From the NCBI GenBank assembly GCA_002316225.1, contig DCDC01000199.1, forward strand, positions 1-11,459: a DNA stretch of 11,459 bases. Reading direction: 5' to 3'. Both the position numbers and the translations under genes were made by a program. This document shows, piece by piece, positions 8,404-11,459 of the stretch (position 1 is the first letter of the stretch; every line of letters starts with the position of its first letter). The DNA is from Firmicutes bacterium UBA1065. Lineage in GTDB: Bacteria; Bacillota; Clostridia; Tissierellales; Sedimentibacteraceae. The notes beneath the pieces were generated by a model, which worked only from the letters and a program-made list of their open reading frames with translations, searched no databases and was not told where the DNA came from.

Positions 8404-8523
8404 TAAAAAATTTTTATATATGTTTAAATGTAAAATTCTTGGGTAATTTACCATTACATTTGAATCTCCGCTGAGAGGTGTAAAATGGATACCCGAAAAA
8501 ACACAAACAGCGCCTGATATCAT
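8404..8523. repeat. Repeat copy B (short form), truncated and fused to the lipoprotein gene
   Basis: This is a diverged copy of the element at 7960-8259 that lacks its roughly 147-nt centre. Homology begins near an A/T stretch (TAAAAAATTTTT) and stops sharply after AGCGCCTGATATCAT (8509-8523). That point is the loop of the hairpin seen in copy A, so the right arm of the hairpin is missing. Sequence from 8524 on reads as lipoprotein coding DNA on the minus strand. The break therefore marks an insertion, deletion or recombination junction. Confidence 0.55.
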
Positions 8524-8875
8524 GAGGAATTCTGAGCTTTAAACTTGTGGCTCCGTCATATCTGTATTCACCGAAATCATACCAGGTGAACGCATAGCTG
8601 TAATATGTGTTGTTTGGAGGATTATCCAGTGCCTTCAAGTATTCATCGTCAAATTCAACAAAAACGGTTTTATTGTCGCCATCAAAAGTAAACACGGCAT
8701 TTTGGCTTACAAAAACACCCTGGTGGGGCTCAGGCACCGGACCATCCATGTCCGGGGGCTTGTCATTGCTTCTTTGGCAGCTGGCTATGGCAAAAATCAT
8801 AGCAAAAGCTAAAATCATATTGCGCTCATTCAAATCAATGAAGAGAATATTTCGTTGTTTGTCATTATTTGTCAT
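8414..8875 (-). CDS. C-terminally disrupted lipoprotein, tail supplied by a repeat
   Basis: The frame can start at 8896 or 8875. I prefer 8875 because GGGGGACAGGAG lies just upstream, while 8896 has no ribosome binding site. From 8875 it gives 153 residues: an unusually long polar N-region, a hydrophobic stretch M-I-L-A-F-A-M-I-F-A and the lipobox I-A-S-C, with the lipidated cysteine at residue 33. A Pro-rich linker follows (P-P-D-M-D-G-P-V-P-E-P), then a beta-rich body with F-T-F-D-G-D-N-K-T-V. This resembles small Firmicutes lipoproteins of unknown function with a 'TFNGDGKTV' motif (recollection). The native sequence ends near residue 117 (L-K-L-R-I-P). The last 36 residues, from H-D-I-R-R-C-L-C on, are translated from repeat copy B, so the native C-terminus is lost. 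It is probably a non-functional remnant, although its promoter is intact. Confidence 0.55.
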   Translation of the reverse strand: MTNNDKQRNILFIDLNERNMILAFAMIFAIASCQRSNDKPPDMDGPVPEPHQGVFVSQNAVFTFDGDNKTVFVEFDDEYLKALDNPPNNTYYSYAFTWYDFGEYRYDGATSLKLRIPHDIRRCLCFFGYPFYTSQRRFKCNGKLPKNFTFKHI

Positions 8876-8930
8876 TTCTCCTGTCCCCCTGAACATTCAC
8901 GGATACTAGTTTTCGCATATATATTAATTT

Positions 8931-8959
8931 ATTATAATAGATTATTTAATAATTGACAA
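8931..8959 (-). promoter_or_regulatory. Strong sigma-A-type promoter of the lipoprotein gene
   Basis: On the minus strand TTGTCA (8959-8954), a 17-nt spacer and a perfect TATAAT (8936-8931) match the consensus at 11 of 12 positions. The promoter lies between the stop of the upstream gene (8985) and the lipoprotein start, so the lipoprotein is transcribed independently even though its 3' end is damaged. Confidence 0.7.
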
Positions 8960-8984
8960 TCCCTCAATATTGAACCTGTATTTA

Positions 8985-9998
8985 TTATTCTTTGTCTGTA
9001 ACAGCAGCTTCCTCAAAGGGGTTTTTTATCTTGCTTCTGATTAATTCCCAAATGTTTTCTGCCGTATTTTTTGGCAAATCCACAAGAGCCTTACCCGATG
9101 CCTTGGTCCATACCTTAATTATGGATATTAAGTCTTTGGATATAATTTCTCCAAGCATTTTGCCTGCTTGGACCGTAGCGGTTTTCATCAGCCTTTTAGG
9201 TTCTGCCCTTGTAATGCTTCTGCAGTAGTATTGAGTTAAGAGCCCAATCCTTAATACCAGGAGTGTATTTATAGTTCCTTCCAAAATGGAGTCCACCACA
9301 AAGGAGGTTATAAAACTTGCTATCGGAACCATCTTACCAAGTGAGCCTGTCATGACGGTGGAAAGTACCTGACCAAGTTCTTCAGATAAAATGTCTAAAT
9401 CATCGATTTGTTTTGCCGCCAATACAGTTCCGAACACATTTATATATAGCTTTATAAGATTCTTTATTGAAGGTCTTTGACTATATAAATTTGAAATATT
9501 CCACACTAATTTTATGGAGGTTACAAATACAAAAATCCCATCCAGGGACCCATTTTGAGAAATAGCTGTGGTAGTGAATATGCCTCCTGCGCTTGCCTTT
9601 ATTATACGTACAGCCTCTTCATCAATTTTTGACAGGGCATTGTTGACTGACTCAATATCTGCCTTTTCATTATCCCAAATATAATTTGATTTCCTTAAAA
9701 AGCTATTCTTCATCAGCCTGTTTTTCAGTTTTAAAATATATTGATTATATTCTTCAGAATTCTCATCACTTGGAATTTCTAATGGCTTTTCTAATTTTGT
9801 TATTATCATGGCAACGGATAAAAGCGCTCCTATACCCAAGATTACAAAAAATACTAAAAGAGTCTTGCCAAAATATGGATGGACCAATGAGGCTGCATTA
9901 ATCAGCTGCACGGACTGGTTAACCATTGTTATGGCAAATGAAACCAACAATAAAATTAACACGGTGACAAGTAAGTTTAAATATGGTTTTTTATCCAT
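8985..9998 (-). CDS. DUF697 / YcjF-like membrane protein
   Basis: This gene encodes 337 residues. The ATG follows CTGGAGGT closely, and a consensus promoter lies upstream. Two membrane helices come first (residues about 7-26 and 43-66), then a charged, probably helical linker (about 67-130). A DUF697-type region spans about 130-262. Its hallmarks are S-Q-N-G-S-L-D-G-I-F-V-F-V-T (147-160), L-Y-S-Q-R-P-S-I-K-N-L (171-181), D-D-L-D-I (199-203), and the S-L-G-K-M-V-P and S-I-L-E-G-T-I-N-T-L-L-V-L-R-I-G stretches (219-252). The C-terminal 75 residues are helical and end in an acidic tail. Members of this family are often encoded next to, or fused to, a GTPase, as with YcjX and YcjF in Escherichia coli. 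No GTPase is visible here, but the neighbours off the window are unknown. The biochemical role is not established. Confidence 0.8.
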   Translation of the reverse strand: MDKKPYLNLLVTVLILLLVSFAITMVNQSVQLINAASLVHPYFGKTLLVFFVILGIGALLSVAMIITKLEKPLEIPSDENSEEYNQYILKLKNRLMKNSFLRKSNYIWDNEKADIESVNNALSKIDEEAVRIIKASAGGIFTTTAISQNGSLDGIFVFVTSIKLVWNISNLYSQRPSIKNLIKLYINVFGTVLAAKQIDDLDILSEELGQVLSTVMTGSLGKMVPIASFITSFVVDSILEGTINTLLVLRIGLLTQYYCRSITRAEPKRLMKTATVQAGKMLGEIISKDLISIIKVWTKASGKALVDLPKNTAENIWELIRSKIKNPFEEAAVTDKE

Positions 9999-10048
9999 AA
10001 TACCTCCAGGTAATGATGATATTTCTAATCATTATTTTTATTGAATTC

Positions 10049-10077
10049 ATAATAACACCGCCGCAGAATTTTGTCAA
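10049..10077 (-). promoter_or_regulatory. Near-consensus promoter of the DUF697 gene
   Basis: On the minus strand a perfect TTGACA (10077-10072), a 17-nt spacer that is locally GC-rich (CTGCGGCGG), and TATTAT (10054-10049) match the consensus at 11 of 12 positions. The leader to the ATG at 9998 would be about 45 nt. Confidence 0.75.
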
Positions 10078-10148
10078 GATTTCAAAACATTGACTGTAAA
10101 AGCCCGAAATATTAGAGAATTGTTTACCTTTTTTTGACAAAAACTAAA

Positions 10149-10177
10149 TTGACACTAGCTGATAAAAAGATTACAAT
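10149..10177 (+). promoter_or_regulatory. Near-consensus promoter of the FAD oxidoreductase gene
   Basis: TTGACA (10149-10154), a 17-nt spacer and TACAAT (10172-10177) match the consensus at 11 of 12 positions. The transcript would start near 10184 and open with a small potential hairpin (GTTGG / CCAAC) before the ribosome binding site. A second TTGACA at 10134-10139 has no acceptable -10 at 17 nt. Confidence 0.75.
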
Positions 10178-10227
10178 ATATTTGTGGTTGGTGGTTGAGC
10201 CAACAATATGGAGAGGAGTGTGATTTT

Positions 10228-11459
10228 ATGGTTACAAATGACTACCAAAAGGAATATGATGCTCTAGTCATAGGAGCCGGCAATGGCGGCCTCACTGCTG
10301 CGGCAACTTTGGCAGGCAAAGGGATGAAGACCCTGCTCATAGAGCAGCACAACCTGCCCGGTGGTTTTGCGACAAGCTTTGTCAGAGGGAGATTTGAATT
10401 TGAACCTTCGCTTCATGAAATCTCTGACTTCGGGCCTCCTGAAGACAAAGGCGCTACAAGACAGCTCCTGGAAGACAAAATAGGTCTGGACCTTGAGTGG
10501 TTAAGGGTTCCGGAAGCCTACAGGCTTATTATCCCTAACGAGAAGGGGGGTAGACTTGATGTAACGATGCCCTTCGGCAAAGAAGAGTATATTTCAAAAT
10601 TGGAGGAATATGTCCCCGGTTCAAGACCCTATGTAACTGATTTTATATGTTTGTGCGAAGAGGTGGTAAACGCTTTCAACTACCTTGCCGAATCAAAAGG
10701 AAAGGCCGACAAGAGTATCCTGATGGATAATTATCCTAATTTTCTTAAAACTGCCTCATATTCCCTTCAGGATGTGTTAGATGCAATGAAAATACCCTAT
10801 TTAGCCCAAAAAATCCTCACTGCATACTGGTGTTATTTGGGTTTGGGTACAAGGCAGGTTAATTTCACCATATTTGCAGCCATGTTTTACAAGTATGTAA
10901 TGCGGGCTGCCTATATTCCCAAATACCGTTCCCATGGATTTACTGTTGCCCTTGATAAGAGAATCAGGGAATTAGGCGGAGAAATCCTGTACAATACCAG
11001 GGTCGAGAAGATTTTGGTCCAAGATGGCAAAGTGGCAGGTATCGAAACCTCAAAAGGCGATAAAATCAAAACTCAGTTTGTAATTTCCAATGCCTCACCT
11101 CATCTGGTATATAACCGGCTCATTTATCCCAAGACCGAAATCCCCGAGATTGCCCTGAAAACCTGCAATGCAAGAAAGGTAAGCTTTTCTGCCTTTGTGG
11201 TATATTTAGGTCTCAACAAGAGCCCTAAGGAATTAGGTATCAATGAATACAGCTATTTTGTTTACTCCACTCCCGATACCAATGATATCTACAAGCAGTT
11301 TCATGAATTGAGACGGCCTACGGGACAAGCAACTGTCTGCCTGAACAATGCCATTCCCGACTGCTCCCCGGAAGGAACAAGCATTTTGTACCTGACCACC
11401 CTATATTCCGGAGATTGCTGGAGCAAGGTGGAGCCAAAGGATTATTTTGAACTGAAGAA
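10228..11459 (+). CDS. Phytoene-desaturase-like FAD-dependent oxidoreductase, C-terminus off the right edge
   Basis: 410 complete codons are visible. The ATG follows GAGAGGAG at about 9 nt. A classical dinucleotide-binding fold opens the protein: V-I-G-A-G-N-G-G-L at residues 14-22 (GxGxxG at 16-21), and the acidic E39 at the end of the second strand that would bind the FAD ribose. This is followed by the N-L-P-G-G-F-A-T-S motif (42-50) typical of the phytoene dehydrogenase/carotenoid isomerase-like superfamily (COG1233 type). At about 250-290 is the second FAD-binding segment (G-G-E-I-L-Y-N-T-R-V-E-K-I, then V-I-S-N-A-S-P-H). Family members usually have about 490-520 residues, so perhaps 80-110 are missing. 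The substrate cannot be inferred. No carotenoid genes are nearby, and clostridial homologues are mostly uncharacterised. The gene is divergent from the DUF697 gene, with 229 bp between them. Confidence 0.88.
   Translation, partial: MVTNDYQKEYDALVIGAGNGGLTAAATLAGKGMKTLLIEQHNLPGGFATSFVRGRFEFEPSLHEISDFGPPEDKGATRQLLEDKIGLDLEWLRVPEAYRLIIPNEKGGRLDVTMPFGKEEYISKLEEYVPGSRPYVTDFICLCEEVVNAFNYLAESKGKADKSILMDNYPNFLKTASYSLQDVLDAMKIPYLAQKILTAYWCYLGLGTRQVNFTIFAAMFYKYVMRAAYIPKYRSHGFTVALDKRIRELGGEILYNTRVEKILVQDGKVAGIETSKGDKIKTQFVISNASPHLVYNRLIYPKTEIPEIALKTCNARKVSFSAFVVYLGLNKSPKELGINEYSYFVYSTPDTNDIYKQFHELRRPTGQATVCLNNAIPDCSPEGTSILYLTTLYSGDCWSKVEPKDYFELK

Noticed and set aside
7236..8493. The 9-mer TGGATACCC shared by the leader (7236-7244) and repeat copy B (8485-8493)
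   Set aside because: The same 9-mer also occurs in coding sequence near 2572-2580, so it is most simply chance.
7960..8523. CRISPR array
   Set aside because: There are only two diverged copies with unequal spacing and internal length differences, with no regular repeat-spacer pattern.
8607..8909. Plus-strand open frame opposite the lipoprotein gene
   Set aside because: The minus-strand frame has a lipobox, ribosome binding site and near-consensus promoter. The plus-strand reading has none of these.
10134..10139. Additional TTGACA upstream of the oxidoreductase gene
   Set aside because: There is no acceptable -10 hexamer 16-18 nt downstream. The TTGACA at 10149 has a good one.

Overview
The window looks like chromosome of a low-GC, Gram-positive-type bacterium, most likely a member of the Clostridia or a relative. 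The basis is AT-rich intergenic DNA, strong AGGAGG-type ribosome binding sites, near-consensus sigma-A promoters, a large secreted protein with Calx-beta and Ig-like modules, and a lipoprotein with a lipobox. No rRNA, tRNA, CRISPR array or intact transposase gene was seen.

Positions 1-7123 (minus strand) are one uninterrupted reading frame that runs off the left edge. It has a signal peptide and at least 2374 residues: an N-terminal linker module, a Calx-beta-like domain, several Ig-like/Big2-like domains, a long glycine- and aromatic-rich beta region, and a C-terminal repeat with about 62-residue periodicity that looks like a beta-propeller. It has its own promoter and a leader of roughly 230 nt. 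Divergent to it is a small four-helix membrane protein (7550-7906, plus strand).

Positions 7907-8523 are a repeat-rich non-coding island. It holds two diverged copies of an unidentified repeat (A, about 7960-8259; B, about 8404-8523), a 23-bp hairpin at the end of copy A, and between the copies a palindromic REP-like element (8273-8357). Copy B is fused to the 3' part of a minus-strand lipoprotein gene (8414-8875), which has lost its native C-terminus and now ends in codons supplied by the repeat. This is the clearest sign of genome rearrangement in the window.

To the right, a minus-strand gene (8985-9998) encodes a membrane protein with a DUF697/YcjF-type domain and no GTPase partner in view. 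It is divergent from a plus-strand gene (10228 to the right edge) for a phytoene-desaturase-like FAD-dependent oxidoreductase. Both have textbook promoters with 17-nt spacers in the 229-bp region between them. The five genes do not form one operon: each has its own promoter, and no shared pathway is evident. I did not find a convincing new multi-gene system. The repeat island and the architecture of the giant surface protein are the parts that merit attention.
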